From contig JADJOJ010000006.1 of the NCBI GenBank assembly GCA_016713825.1, positions 248,001-312,000 on the forward strand: a DNA stretch of 64,000 nucleotides, given 5' to 3'. Below, piece after piece: positions 9,377 to 18,265 of this stretch (its first letter is position 1; each line of letters opens with the position of its first letter). The position numbers and the translations under genes were made by a program. The stretch is from Candidatus Leptofilum gracile (GTDB taxonomy: Bacteria; Chloroflexota; Anaerolineae; Promineifilales; Promineifilaceae). The notes under the pieces were generated by a model. That model was not told the origin of the DNA, ran no database searches, and was given only the letters and a program-made list of their open reading frames with translations.

Positions 9377-10732
9377 TTACTCAGTCGCCAGCACAATATT
9401 GCCACATGGGTCGCCGCATTCCTGTACGGCCGTAAAAATGTCATCAATGGCTGGCTCTACGGTTTGAAGGCGGCGGCCGTTTGCCAACGTCAACGTCACG
9501 TCCAGGCTGTGGGTTTGGAAGATTTCCACTACGTCGCCACTGTTTAGGATGGATACGGCCGTTTCCCAATCCACCACCTCGGCACCTTCAGCAGATTCAT
9601 TGCTGGATTCTTGCCTAGTGGCGGCCACAAATTCCAGGGAGCCATCTTCCGTATGCAGCGTGAGCCGATCGCCCGCCAGCGTGTAGCTTTTGGCCTGGGC
9701 CAGGGCGGCCAAAAAGTCACTTTCCTGCTGCATCACGTCTTCGTCCAGGCAAGCCATGAGCGTGCTGCCCATCATGCTAAATGCCAGGCTGCCATCGTCG
9801 TTGAAGGTGGCGTCGGCAAAGTAGCTGTTGCAGCCTGCGTGGCCGTTGATTTGCGCCCCGTCAAAGTTTAGGGTGAGTTCGGTGTCGGGCAAGACGGCCG
9901 TTTGGTTGTCATTCGGTCCAAACGATTCCAGAATCCAGCTGCTGCCTTCCAGTTGAGCACCTTGTTGGTGCGGTGTGGCGGTGGCAGATACGGCCGTTTG
10001 GCTCACAATCTCAACCAATGTCACCTCAATTGAGGAGCCATCAGCCGGTGGGTTTTCAATCTCAGTTTCGCTAACGCGCAATTCGTACGCGTAGCCAGGT
10101 TCAAATTCAAAACCAATAATCTGACCGTAAAACAGCGTCCAATCCTCAGATTCACTTTCGCGCACCTGCAAACATTTCTGCGGAGCCACGCCCACGCAAT
10201 CTACCAATTCTGGCCCCACAAACAGGGTCTTGCTCCCTGCTGCCGTGTCATCTGTTACGCCAGACTCTTCCGTTGGGGCCGAAGCAAAGACCAGGAGCCC
10301 ATTATTGTAGGTCAGCGTGAGTAACCCTTCGGCGACAACATATTGTTTGGCGGTAGCCATCGCAGCCAACACATCATTTTCTTGCTGCATGATAGGTTCC
10401 AGGCAGGCCATTCTGGTGGAGCCGATGGGGCCAAAATTCAGCGCATCGCCAGATTGGGTAAAGTCGGCGAAGTAGGTGTTGCAGGTGGCGGTACCAGAGA
10501 TACGGCCGTCGGCAAACATAAGCGATACCGAGGTGTCTGGCAACAATGGCTTCAGGTCGCCTTCTGGGCCAAACTCTTGCAACACCCAGCTGGTGCCGTT
10601 CAGGCTGGCGCTCGATTCGATGGCGGGTTCGGTTGGGGAAACGGCCGAATCGGTCGCCCCACATGCAACCAGTGCCAGCATAAACAGGCTGGTCACCAAT
10701 AAAATTTTTGCTAATCTCGTTTGCAGCTTCAT
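9377..10732 (-). CDS. lipoprotein with two META domains and a DUF4377-like domain
   Basis: A 451-residue exported lipoprotein. The signal ends in the lipobox LVAC near residue 24. Two META (HslJ-type) domains are recognisable from repeated LNGTSWVLQEFGP / LEGSSWILESFGP openings, the GxxxCNxYFAD motif and MACL...MQQE...FLAAL. Between them lies a DUF4377-like stretch (LVDCVGVAPQKCLQV). A C-terminal segment of about 70 residues is unassigned. META domains are linked to motility and stress or drug resistance in Gammaproteobacteria; the role here is not known. ATG 10732 has GAGGAG 10 bases upstream, better than the GTG at 10741. Confidence 0.85.
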   Translation of the reverse strand: MKLQTRLAKILLVTSLFMLALVACGATDSAVSPTEPAIESSASLNGTSWVLQEFGPEGDLKPLLPDTSVSLMFADGRISGTATCNTYFADFTQSGDALNFGPIGSTRMACLEPIMQQENDVLAAMATAKQYVVAEGLLTLTYNNGLLVFASAPTEESGVTDDTAAGSKTLFVGPELVDCVGVAPQKCLQVRESESEDWTLFYGQIIGFEFEPGYAYELRVSETEIENPPADGSSIEVTLVEIVSQTAVSATATPHQQGAQLEGSSWILESFGPNDNQTAVLPDTELTLNFDGAQINGHAGCNSYFADATFNDDGSLAFSMMGSTLMACLDEDVMQQESDFLAALAQAKSYTLAGDRLTLHTEDGSLEFVAATRQESSNESAEGAEVVDWETAVSILNSGDVVEIFQTHSLDVTLTLANGRRLQTVEPAIDDIFTAVQECGDPCGNIVLATE

Positions 10733-10850
10733 TAAAAACACGCTCCTCTAAAGGTAAAGTTTTTCGATTTTGTGGGCGCTTGGGAAATGCTTCACAAGCA
10801 CGCCTGTTTATCAAACGCCACAGCCCGGTAAATGGTTCCCCAACGGCCTA

Positions 10851-10890
10851 AAAACAAAAAAGGCACCCTCATTATGAGTGCCTTTTTCAT
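10851..10890 (-). terminator. terminator after the SlyD-like gene
   Basis: An imperfect hairpin between GGCAC and GTGCC arms (10862-10882) is flanked on the minus strand by a T-rich run (10851-10861). It lies about 35 bases beyond the stop codon at 10926. Confidence 0.75.
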
Positions 10891-10925
10891 ACGGTGCGAA
10901 TTAAGGTAAGAGACGGCCGTTTCAA

Positions 10926-11426
10926 TTAATGATGATGGTCGTCATCTCCATGCACATGGCCGTGGGCCAGCTCTTCCTCTGTGGCCAGACGCAGCGCCGG
11001 AATGGTTACCTCGAAGTACAGCGTTTCGCCAGCCAGGGGATGGTTGAAATCGAGCATAACTTCACTTTCGCGAACTTCAGCCACAGTCGCGTCGAACGGT
11101 TCATCCGTTTCGGCATCACGCAGGCTAAGCTCCAACCCTTCAACCAATTCCATATCATCGGGGAACATAGAACGGGGCACAATTTCAAATGCTTCCATAT
11201 CCACTTCACCGTATGCTTCACCGGGTGGTACGATTACGGTTTTACTATCGCCCACGGCCAAGCCGACGAGCGCCTTTTCAAGCCCCGGAATAATTTCACC
11301 ATAGCCATGCAAATAGACAAGGGCGTCCCCATCAGAAGCGTCTACAACTTCGCCATCATCCAGGCGCAGCACGTATTCCAAACTGACGACGATACCGTCT
11401 TTGATTTTTAGTTGTTCGCTCATCAT
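10926..11426 (-). CDS. FKBP-type peptidyl-prolyl isomerase, SlyD-like
   Basis: A 166-residue protein of the SlyD branch. The FKBP half-domain (VSLEYVLRLDDGEVVD, YLHGYGEIIPGLEKAL) is interrupted by the insert-in-flap chaperone domain (GEAYGEVDMEAFEIVPRS...). The fold then resumes with FDFNHPLAGETL-like LDFNHPLAG. A short His-rich tail (HGHVHGDDDHHH) suggests metal binding, as in SlyD. It acts in the cytoplasm on proline isomerisation and in metal trafficking. GGGAGAGA precedes the start; the second codon is also ATG, so 11423 is an alternative start. Confidence 0.92.
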   Translation of the reverse strand: MMSEQLKIKDGIVVSLEYVLRLDDGEVVDASDGDALVYLHGYGEIIPGLEKALVGLAVGDSKTVIVPPGEAYGEVDMEAFEIVPRSMFPDDMELVEGLELSLRDAETDEPFDATVAEVRESEVMLDFNHPLAGETLYFEVTIPALRLATEEELAHGHVHGDDDHHH

Positions 11427-11433
11427 TCTCTCC

Positions 11434-11476
11434 CAAAAAAAGAAAGACTTCCGCCAAACGTTTGGCGAAAGTCTTA
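11434..11476 (-). terminator. terminator after the cold-shock gene
   Basis: A long near-perfect stem (AAGACTTCCGCCAAACG with its complement) is followed on the minus strand by a T-rich run. It lies about 70 bases past the cold-shock stop and directly upstream of the SlyD-like gene, which it insulates. Confidence 0.88.
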
Positions 11477-11546
11477 AAATACTACTTGTTAAATTTTATA
11501 ACACCTACCTGCACGGTAGCAGGCAGGTGAACAAGACGCGTGGACC

Positions 11547-11756
11547 TTAAACGGCCGTTACGTTGGCAGCAGCGGGGCCTTTGGGGCCAGCTTCGATGCT
11601 AAACTCGACGCGTTGACCTTCATACAAGGTTTTGCGGCCGGAACCATTAATAGCTGAGTAATGCACAAATACATCATCGCCATCATCTACAGCAATAAAG
11701 CCGAAGCCTTTTTGATCGTTGAACCATTTTACGGTCCCGGAAGTTAAATCTGACAT
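11547..11756 (-). CDS. cold-shock domain protein
   Basis: A 69-residue CspA-family protein. It has GTVKWFNDQKGFGFI (RNP1), DVFVHYSAI (RNP2) and the closing GPKGPAAANVTAV. It binds single-stranded RNA and DNA and melts structure. The start at 11756 follows CAAGGAGA; in-frame codons further upstream are not part of the gene. The last codons contain an ACGGCCGT copy, which supplies the final Thr-Ala-Val. Confidence 0.95.
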   Translation of the reverse strand: MSDLTSGTVKWFNDQKGFGFIAVDDGDDVFVHYSAINGSGRKTLYEGQRVEFSIEAGPKGPAAANVTAV

Positions 11757-11851
11757 TAAAAAGATTCTCCTTGTGGTTCTACGTAAACGGCCGTTTTGCA
11801 ACCACATCTATTTATTCTAAAGTTGGCCGTTTACAAGTGCGATTTTGCCAT

Positions 11852-11895
11852 AAAAAAAAGCGCTTCCCGACTTTGTGAGTCCGGGTAACGCTTTT
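11852..11895 (-). terminator. terminator downstream of the DUF1501 gene
   Basis: A stem of about 15 pairs (AAGCGCTTCCCGACT against AGTCCGGGTAACGCTT) with a TTGTG loop is followed by eight T on the minus strand. It lies 140 bases beyond the DUF1501 stop. Confidence 0.85.
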
Positions 11896-12038
11896 GAATT
11901 CCAGGACAATCTCGCGAAATTTACACGAATAGCGTACACGATTCTCTATCTTCCGTCAATAATCTCAAAAAACTGATGAGGGTTTTTCAAAGGGTTTTTC
12001 AAAGGTTTATTGTAACCATCCACGCACTCCGCCGCCCC

Positions 12039-13382
12039 TCAGTCTTGCAGGGTTGTTTCCCTCACCGTGCTGGCTGGGTGCGGCACAGCTAAACCCAGTG
12101 GATTGACGGTATAACCGGGGAAAATGGCGGGCAGCAGCGGGTTGTTCAGCCGCTTTTGGATGATTTCGCCCAGCACGTCCCGGTAGTCGGTGGTGACGGC
12201 GAGGTCGCCGGGGCCGACGAGCTGCTCGTGGTGCAGGCCGGGCCAGCGGGCGTACACGCGCCCGCCGTTAAGACCGCCGCCCAGCGCCATCATCATGCTG
12301 CCGTGGCCGTGGTCGGTGCCCAGGCCACCATTTTCCTGCGCCCGCCGCCCAAATTCGGACATGACGACCACGGTGACGTTGCCTATCTGCGCCTGCAAAT
12401 CTTCGTAGAAGGCGGCCAGGCCGCCGGCTAGTTCGGCCAGATTGCTGGCCATGCTGCCCACCGCGCCGCCCTGGGCCACGTGGGTGTCCCAGCCGTCCAC
12501 ATCGATGCAGGCCACTTCCACCCCCACTTCCGCTTTGATGAGTTGAGCCACCAGGCGCAGCGCCTGGCCAAACTCGTTTTCCTGATACGGCCGTCCCCCA
12601 GCCACATACCCCGCCACATCAATCTTGCCCAGCACCTCGATGGAGGCAAATGTCTGCTGTGCCGCTGCCGTGAGCATGTCCTGGTTTTGGCTGTAGAGCG
12701 TTTGCAGCAGGCTGGTCATCTGCCCGATTTGTTCGGGACGGCCGTTCAGATGGTACTCAGCAATGGATTGCAGCGCGGTGGACGAAACCGCCCCGGTGAG
12801 CGACGCAGGCAGCATGTCGCCCACGCCGATCGCCCGCAGCGAGGAGCTGTTGCCGCTGTCTAGCGTGGCCAGATGGCGCGCCAGCCAGCCGGTGTAGTCG
12901 CCGTTTTCTGTAGCCCCCCGCTCCATCAAATCCATCGCTTCAAAGTGGGAGCGGGTTTCGTCCGGTGACCCGGTGGCCTGGATGAAGGCCAGGTCGCCTG
13001 CGGCATAAATATCGTGCAGCGGGGCCAGGGCGGGGTGCAGGCCAAAAAAGCCATCGAGGTCTACGGTACGGCCGTCTCCCGCCTTGTTGTCATCGGGCCG
13101 GGGAATGCCGATGAGGGGGCGATGCTGGTAATACGCCTCGTCGCCGTGGGGCACCACCATGTTCAGGCCGTCGGCCCCGCCGCGCAAAAAGATGCAGACC
13201 AGCGTGTCGCCCGCTGGCCCCACGTGCGGGTCCGCCAGGCTGATGCGCGGCATCCAGGTGGGCAGGGCCACCAGCTTGTTGCCAAACATCAGCGCCGCGG
13301 CAGACTGGGCGCCCCGGCCCAAAAAAGTGCGGCGGCTTAACGTTTCATATTCCTGGCAATGGGTCATCGTTTGTTTACGCAT
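12039..13382 (-). CDS. DUF1501 family Tat-exported protein
   Basis: A 447-residue member of the DUF1501 family, whose fold is related to alkaline phosphatase/sulfatase. A twin-arginine signal (LSRRTFLGRG) starts near residue 16. Family landmarks are LRGGADGLNMVVPHGD, the central WDTH (DGWDTHVAQ) and MSEFGRR. It is exported folded; the substrate is unknown. The ATG at 13382 follows AGAGGAG. DUF1501 genes usually sit next to DUF1800, as here except that a membrane protein gene lies between. All three genes run in the same direction. Confidence 0.88.
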   Translation of the reverse strand: MRKQTMTHCQEYETLSRRTFLGRGAQSAAALMFGNKLVALPTWMPRISLADPHVGPAGDTLVCIFLRGGADGLNMVVPHGDEAYYQHRPLIGIPRPDDNKAGDGRTVDLDGFFGLHPALAPLHDIYAAGDLAFIQATGSPDETRSHFEAMDLMERGATENGDYTGWLARHLATLDSGNSSSLRAIGVGDMLPASLTGAVSSTALQSIAEYHLNGRPEQIGQMTSLLQTLYSQNQDMLTAAAQQTFASIEVLGKIDVAGYVAGGRPYQENEFGQALRLVAQLIKAEVGVEVACIDVDGWDTHVAQGGAVGSMASNLAELAGGLAAFYEDLQAQIGNVTVVVMSEFGRRAQENGGLGTDHGHGSMMMALGGGLNGGRVYARWPGLHHEQLVGPGDLAVTTDYRDVLGEIIQKRLNNPLLPAIFPGYTVNPLGLAVPHPASTVRETTLQD

Positions 13383-13428
13383 TTGTTTGCTCCTCTGTTG
13401 GTCGGATTGCCAATCCGATGGACGATTG

Positions 13429-15708
13429 TTAGCGGTTGGTACACATTGGCTCCAGTTCGATAGCGCTGTTGGGCAGGGGCTGCCCGGCGGCGTCGTGGAC
13501 GGGTAGGCGGTCGGCGGTGGACGGGTTGTACAGGCCAAGCAGCAGCCGGTAGCCGTCTAGTTCATCGCAGCCCACAGCCCCGGCCAGCAGATGGGTATCG
13601 GGGACGAGGATGCCCGCGGGCCACCAGCTTGTGGGGAAGTTGCCGTCACGCGGCAGGCCATCCCCTTGCGTCACCAGCGCCCCGGCGTCATCCACCAGAT
13701 GCACAAAGATGGTCCAGTCGGCCGTGGGCGGCGTGTCGGCCTGCCAATACAGGGTGAGTGCCAGCCCGGCGGCGTCGGGTTGCAGCGTGTACCCCAAAAG
13801 CTGGATTTGCGGGCCAAAGGTGTAGTGGATGGGAACGGCCGTTTCCACCACCCCCTCCTCTTCCCCACTTAAAACCGGCACTGGCCCAACGCGCAGCAGT
13901 TCGCCCCCTTGCCCGGTCAGCGGCAGGCGCGTCTGGGTCACCTCATCCAGCAAAACCAGGTTGAACCAGTAAAGCGAGGGCACGGGCAGCTCTTCCGGCA
14001 GGGTAAGTGTGTATGGCTGCACAATCGTCTCGTTGGCTTGCCAAAATGGCGCGGGATAGCGCGACGTGCCCAGCAGGGCCGAGGTCGCCGCCACCTGGGC
14101 TTCCGCATCCAGCGGGGCCACCTGGATGAACGTTTCGATGAGGTGCGCGCTGGCGGGAGGTTGCGCCAGCTGCCAGTAAAGCGTCAGCGTCACATCCTGG
14201 CCGCTGTGGGCCGTTTCTGGAACGATTGTGTAGCCCAACAGGTGGAACTGCCCGGCAAAAGTAGCGTCCAGGGGCGTGAAGGCGGCTGCTGTACCCGCTG
14301 GCTGGTTGACCGGGGCGAAGGCGGGCTGAATTTTGGCGGCTGGTGCCAGCACGGCCAATACGGTCAGCGGCAGCCCCAGGGCGAGCTGCCCCACCCAGGC
14401 GGGCCAGCGCAGTCGGGCCAGCCCACGCTGCCAGCCCAGCGTCAGCAGGCAGGCCAGCGGGGCGATGACGGGGAAAAGGAGACGGCCGTACGGCGCGGCC
14501 GTGCGCCACAGCCAGACAATCAGCAAGCCGCCATTCAAAAATAGTGCGAACCACAAAATGATCGTGGATGGGTTGGTGGCAGACGGCCGTTTGCCCCACC
14601 ACCAGCCTGTCAGGCCAACGGCCGTTAGCAGCACAAACCAGGCGTACCAGCCAGCGGGCATAAAAATGGTGGCCCAGCCAAATGCGGCCCAGTAACTTTT
14701 GAATGCACCCCATCCCTGCATCAGCAAGAAGCGCAGCCGGGCCATCAGATCGATTACGGGGGGCAGGGCGTTGTGGCTCGCCAGCGCCAGCGGATCGCCG
14801 TAGAGGAGGCCGTTGCGCAAATACCACCAGCCGCCAACGGCCGTTATCACCAGCAACCCACCCGCCAGCAGCGCACCCAATCGCCCCTGCGACCAGCCCC
14901 TGCGCCGGGCACGGTGCCGCAGCACCAGCAGGGCTGGCGGCAGCAAAATGAAGCCCGTTTGTTTGGTGAGGATGGCGCAGCCCAGCAACAAAAAGAGCGC
15001 CGCTTCGCGCCAGCCCACTGCCGAATCCTCACGCTGCCACAGGCTAACCAGCAGCACAAAGCTCCAGGTACACAGGGCAATCAGCAGTGCGTCGTTGCTG
15101 ACGCCGTTGCTAAGGTACAAAAAAGTGGGGTTGAAGAGGACGAGGGCAACGGCCGTTGCCTGCCAGCGCCATTGCCGGGGCCACAGCTGCCGGGCCAGCG
15201 CCCAACTGCCCAGCACCGTTATCCCCCCAAAAAGCAGCGAGAGCAGCCGCACCCGGTTCAGGGCAATGGCCCACGGGGCGAGGTTGGGCGGGGTTTGAAC
15301 GGCCGTATGCACATACATATTTTTGTTTTGCGCCCCCTCGCCCAAATTCAGCCCCACGCCTCGGGCGAAGTTGGGGTTGGGGATGACTGCCTGGGCAAAT
15401 TGGCCGGTGTCTGCTTCACCAACCAGCAGCGATGCCAGCCCGTAATACAGCGGCGGCGCATAATAAAACGGCACATCTGCAGAAACTGTGGGGGCTGGCC
15501 CGGTGCGGGTGGTGGCTGGCTTGGGGGGCAAGGTGTGGTGCTGGGCGATGTAATTGACCACGGCAAAATGGGCCGGTTCATCGGGGGTTTCTAGCAGGGG
15601 GGTGGCCTGGCGGTACAGCCAGCCCAGGGCCACAAACAGGCAAACGGCCACCGTCGGCAGCAGTTGGCCTGGATTTTCCTGCATGGTGCGCAGCAAGCGT
15701 CTGAGCAT
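13429..15708 (-). CDS. polytopic membrane glycosyltransferase-like protein (DUF2142/GT39 type)
   Basis: A 759-residue protein with one N-terminal helix, a periplasmic loop with TPDEPAHF (the acidic pair expected of GT-C enzymes of the DUF2142/ArnT/PMT kind), about ten further membrane helices to residue ~470, and a ~280-residue soluble C-terminal half. The soluble part contains two similar beta-rich repeats (QFHLLGYTI...VTLTLYWQ and QIQLLGYTL...LALTLYWQA). The start at 15708 follows GAAAGGA. Its donor is probably a lipid-linked sugar. It lies between the DUF1800 and DUF1501 genes, 46 bases upstream of the latter, suggesting cotranscription. The 259-base gap 15709-15967 holds nothing else clear. 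Confidence 0.78.
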   Translation of the reverse strand: MLRRLLRTMQENPGQLLPTVAVCLFVALGWLYRQATPLLETPDEPAHFAVVNYIAQHHTLPPKPATTRTGPAPTVSADVPFYYAPPLYYGLASLLVGEADTGQFAQAVIPNPNFARGVGLNLGEGAQNKNMYVHTAVQTPPNLAPWAIALNRVRLLSLLFGGITVLGSWALARQLWPRQWRWQATAVALVLFNPTFLYLSNGVSNDALLIALCTWSFVLLVSLWQREDSAVGWREAALFLLLGCAILTKQTGFILLPPALLVLRHRARRRGWSQGRLGALLAGGLLVITAVGGWWYLRNGLLYGDPLALASHNALPPVIDLMARLRFLLMQGWGAFKSYWAAFGWATIFMPAGWYAWFVLLTAVGLTGWWWGKRPSATNPSTIILWFALFLNGGLLIVWLWRTAAPYGRLLFPVIAPLACLLTLGWQRGLARLRWPAWVGQLALGLPLTVLAVLAPAAKIQPAFAPVNQPAGTAAAFTPLDATFAGQFHLLGYTIVPETAHSGQDVTLTLYWQLAQPPASAHLIETFIQVAPLDAEAQVAATSALLGTSRYPAPFWQANETIVQPYTLTLPEELPVPSLYWFNLVLLDEVTQTRLPLTGQGGELLRVGPVPVLSGEEEGVVETAVPIHYTFGPQIQLLGYTLQPDAAGLALTLYWQADTPPTADWTIFVHLVDDAGALVTQGDGLPRDGNFPTSWWPAGILVPDTHLLAGAVGCDELDGYRLLLGLYNPSTADRLPVHDAAGQPLPNSAIELEPMCTNR

Positions 15709-15967
15709 TATCCTTTCTTGAAGCGACAAACGCCGACGGGAGAACGGAGTGAGATGGGGGGCATCGGCACACAAAGCCAACCAGCCCGCAAACGGTGGCT
15801 GGCAAACAGGGAACACAAAACCGGGGGAATGATGGCAGTTGCCTGGGATGAGGTCTTTTTTGCTGGGCAAACTGGATAACTGACCCGTAGTATACGGTGG
15901 ATTGGGCGTGGCGGAAACGGCCGTTGCCCAGCGCAGGCAGGTAGACATGGCGGTTCTCATCTAAATC

Positions 15968-17509
15968 TCACACCCACTGGAACTCTGGGCTGGCCAGCAG
16001 CAAGGCGATGCAGTCGCGCAGGCGCTGTTGGCCCTCGCCGTTGTGGATGGATTGGCTGCCGATGTAGGCCGTGAACAGCTCAAGTTCGTTGGGGGGCAGG
16101 GAACGGCCGTACACCAATCCGGCAAACAGCTGTAGGGCCGATTCGGCCGTTTCTGCTCCGCCCGCCGCCAGCAGATCGTCCAGGGGCACGCGGGCACCGG
16201 CAATCTGGTTGTGCAGCAAGGCCAGGGCGAAGTTCCAGCGGGGCAGCAAATTGGCCGTCCACGCCGTCGAAACATCTGGGTAGCCATCCGGCGGCGGCCA
16301 CTGGAAGAGCGGCTGGCCCATCATTTGCATCCAGTCGGCAATGGCGTGGCCCCGGCCCAGGCGGAAGTTGACGTGCAGCGTGCGCAAAACGGAGACCAGG
16401 TAGGTATACGGCCGTTTCAGCTTCACCGGAGCCGTGGCAAAGTCGTCGCTCAAAAAGATGACGCGCAGCATTGGCTTGATTTCGCCGCCGCTTTGCAAAT
16501 AGGCATCGGCCACCTGGCGGACCAGGTCGGGGGGCGGGTCATCTGCCACGAAGCGGCGCACCAGCTTGGTGGCCAAAAAGGTGGCTGTGGCGGGATGGCT
16601 GGCCAGCAGGTCGAGCAGCTCTTCCACTTCCGCTTCGCCGCGCCCGGCGGGGAAGGTTTTGCCCAGCACCTGCTTTTCGCCAAAGTCGTGTTCGGCTTCA
16701 TTAAATACAAACTGGCCACGTAAACGGCCGCGTTTGGCCACGGTCCAGCCGGTAAGCAGGCGGGCCACTTGCTGCACATCTTGCTGGCTGTAGCCGCCGT
16801 TCACGCCCAGGGTGTGCAGCTCTAGCAGTTCGCGGGCGTAATTTTCGTTGGGATGGCTCTTTTCGTTGCTGATGTTGTCCAGGTAGAGCAGCATGGCGGG
16901 GCTTTGGGCCGATGCGCCGAGCAGATCGCGGAAGTTGGTGAGGGCGTACGGCCGTATCACCTCCCGATCGTCTACCATTTTGGCCAGGGGCATCATCCTG
17001 TCTTTGCGCAGGTAAATGTTGAAATGGTCTGACCAGAACTCCACCATCGCCTCGTACAGCTGACGCTTGGAGTAGATGGCGCGCATGAAGGTGCCGCCCA
17101 CCAGTTCGATCGCCGCATCTTGCGGTTCTTGCTCTACCAGCACGCTGGCATCCATCTGGTACAGCGTCTGGTGCCGGGCAATGAGGTCGCCGGGCAGGTC
17201 GTCAATCGTTTCGGGATTGAGCTGTTCTTCCAGGTAGGCGTCCAGCCCCAGCCGATTGATCTGCTCGCTGCTGGCGGGGTTGGGGCCGTAGCCCGCCCGG
17301 TTGAGCAGCCGCCGCGCCGGGTTTACGGCCAGTGCGGGCAGATTGGGGGCGGTTTGGGTGAGGGCTGTGGCTCCGGCGGTTGGCGCGGCCATGATTGGCG
17401 GCAGTTCGTTTTGGGCCAGTTCTCGCCCCACCACGCTACAGCCAGCGGTTCCGGCAGCAACGGCCGTTAGCCCACCCAGGCGAAGGAAGTCGCGTCGGGT
17501 TAGTTTCAT
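15968..17509 (-). CDS. DUF1800 family Tat-exported protein
   Basis: A 513-residue DUF1800 protein. Its Tat signal LTRRDFLRLGG is followed by a lipobox-like TAGC, so it may be a Tat-exported lipoprotein. Family landmarks are LLNRAGYGP, FWSDHFNIY, NENYARELLELHTLGVNGGYSQQDV and LTGWTV. It is normally paired with DUF1501; the joint function is uncharacterised, although links to extracellular polymers have been proposed. GAGAGGAA precedes the ATG at 17509. It is probably the first gene of a three-gene unit. Confidence 0.9.
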   Translation of the reverse strand: MKLTRRDFLRLGGLTAVAAGTAGCSVVGRELAQNELPPIMAAPTAGATALTQTAPNLPALAVNPARRLLNRAGYGPNPASSEQINRLGLDAYLEEQLNPETIDDLPGDLIARHQTLYQMDASVLVEQEPQDAAIELVGGTFMRAIYSKRQLYEAMVEFWSDHFNIYLRKDRMMPLAKMVDDREVIRPYALTNFRDLLGASAQSPAMLLYLDNISNEKSHPNENYARELLELHTLGVNGGYSQQDVQQVARLLTGWTVAKRGRLRGQFVFNEAEHDFGEKQVLGKTFPAGRGEAEVEELLDLLASHPATATFLATKLVRRFVADDPPPDLVRQVADAYLQSGGEIKPMLRVIFLSDDFATAPVKLKRPYTYLVSVLRTLHVNFRLGRGHAIADWMQMMGQPLFQWPPPDGYPDVSTAWTANLLPRWNFALALLHNQIAGARVPLDDLLAAGGAETAESALQLFAGLVYGRSLPPNELELFTAYIGSQSIHNGEGQQRLRDCIALLLASPEFQWV

Positions 17510-17517
17510 CGTTCCTC

Positions 17518-17606
17518 TCAGTAATCAGTAGTCCGTAATCAGTAGGTCAGTGATCAGTAATCAGTGGGGTCCGTAACTGGTTACTGAATACCGCTTACTG
17601 ATTACT
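17518..17606. repeat. taatcagt direct/inverted repeat element
   Basis: Several copies of (g)taatcagt in one orientation are followed by attactga in the other (cttactgattactgg at the right edge). The right arm lies inside the end of the next minus-strand gene and supplies its final Ser-Asn-Gln-stop. Confidence 0.8.
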
Positions 17607-18110
17607 GGCCACAACCACTTGCTCAATCACGGCAGGCCGGGGCAGCCAGCCGAGCAGGCCAAAGGTGGCCGCGCCGATGACGGTGATGCCGATGATGGGG
17701 GCAAACAAGAACCAGCCAACGATGGGGAAGAGACAGGCCAGTTCGTACATCACTGCGCCGCGCAGCAGATTGAGCGCTTCGGAACTGGGGCTAACCAGCA
17801 GGGTGACGCGCCGGGCCAGCAGGCGAGACATGCCGGCTGCGCCCAGCGTGCCCAGCCCCATACCCACAAACGCCGCCAAAAAGGCGCTGGCCTGGCCTGG
17901 TCCCGGAATGTTGGCGGTAATGACGATGAAGAAGAGGAATACGGCCGTAACCGGCACCCCTAACCCAAAACTTTTCCCCGGCGTCTGTTCCAGGCGCGTT
18001 TCGATGCGGCTGGTGACCTGGGGCATGAGTAAATTCAGCGCCAGCAGCAGCGCTGGCAGGCAAATGAGAATCCCAAGCAGGGAATAAACAACAATATACA
18101 CATCAACCAT
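17595..18110 (-). CDS. small integral membrane protein, unknown function
   Basis: A 171-residue protein with a membrane helix at residues 8-30, one around 53-68, a hydrophobic Gly/Ala stretch at 77-97 and a long one near 125-155. I do not recognise a family. AAGGAGAGC precedes the ATG at 18110. The last codons (AGT AAT CAG TAA) belong to the adjacent taatcagt repeat, so the original C-terminus may have been replaced. Confidence 0.75.
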   Translation of the reverse strand: MVDVYIVVYSLLGILICLPALLLALNLLMPQVTSRIETRLEQTPGKSFGLGVPVTAVFLFFIVITANIPGPGQASAFLAAFVGMGLGTLGAAGMSRLLARRVTLLVSPSSEALNLLRGAVMYELACLFPIVGWFLFAPIIGITVIGAATFGLLGWLPRPAVIEQVVVASNQ

Positions 18111-18265
18111 GAGAAGCTCTCCTTACAATAGATAGCGTGGCTTGGGGCTTGTGGTGAGCGATTTGTACCAGTCACTAATCACCAGCCACTACCCGATACT
18201 GTTTATAGATACCGGACAGATTCCCAAAAGTTGCAATGCGGATGTAAATTGTTTGTAAAGCGGGG

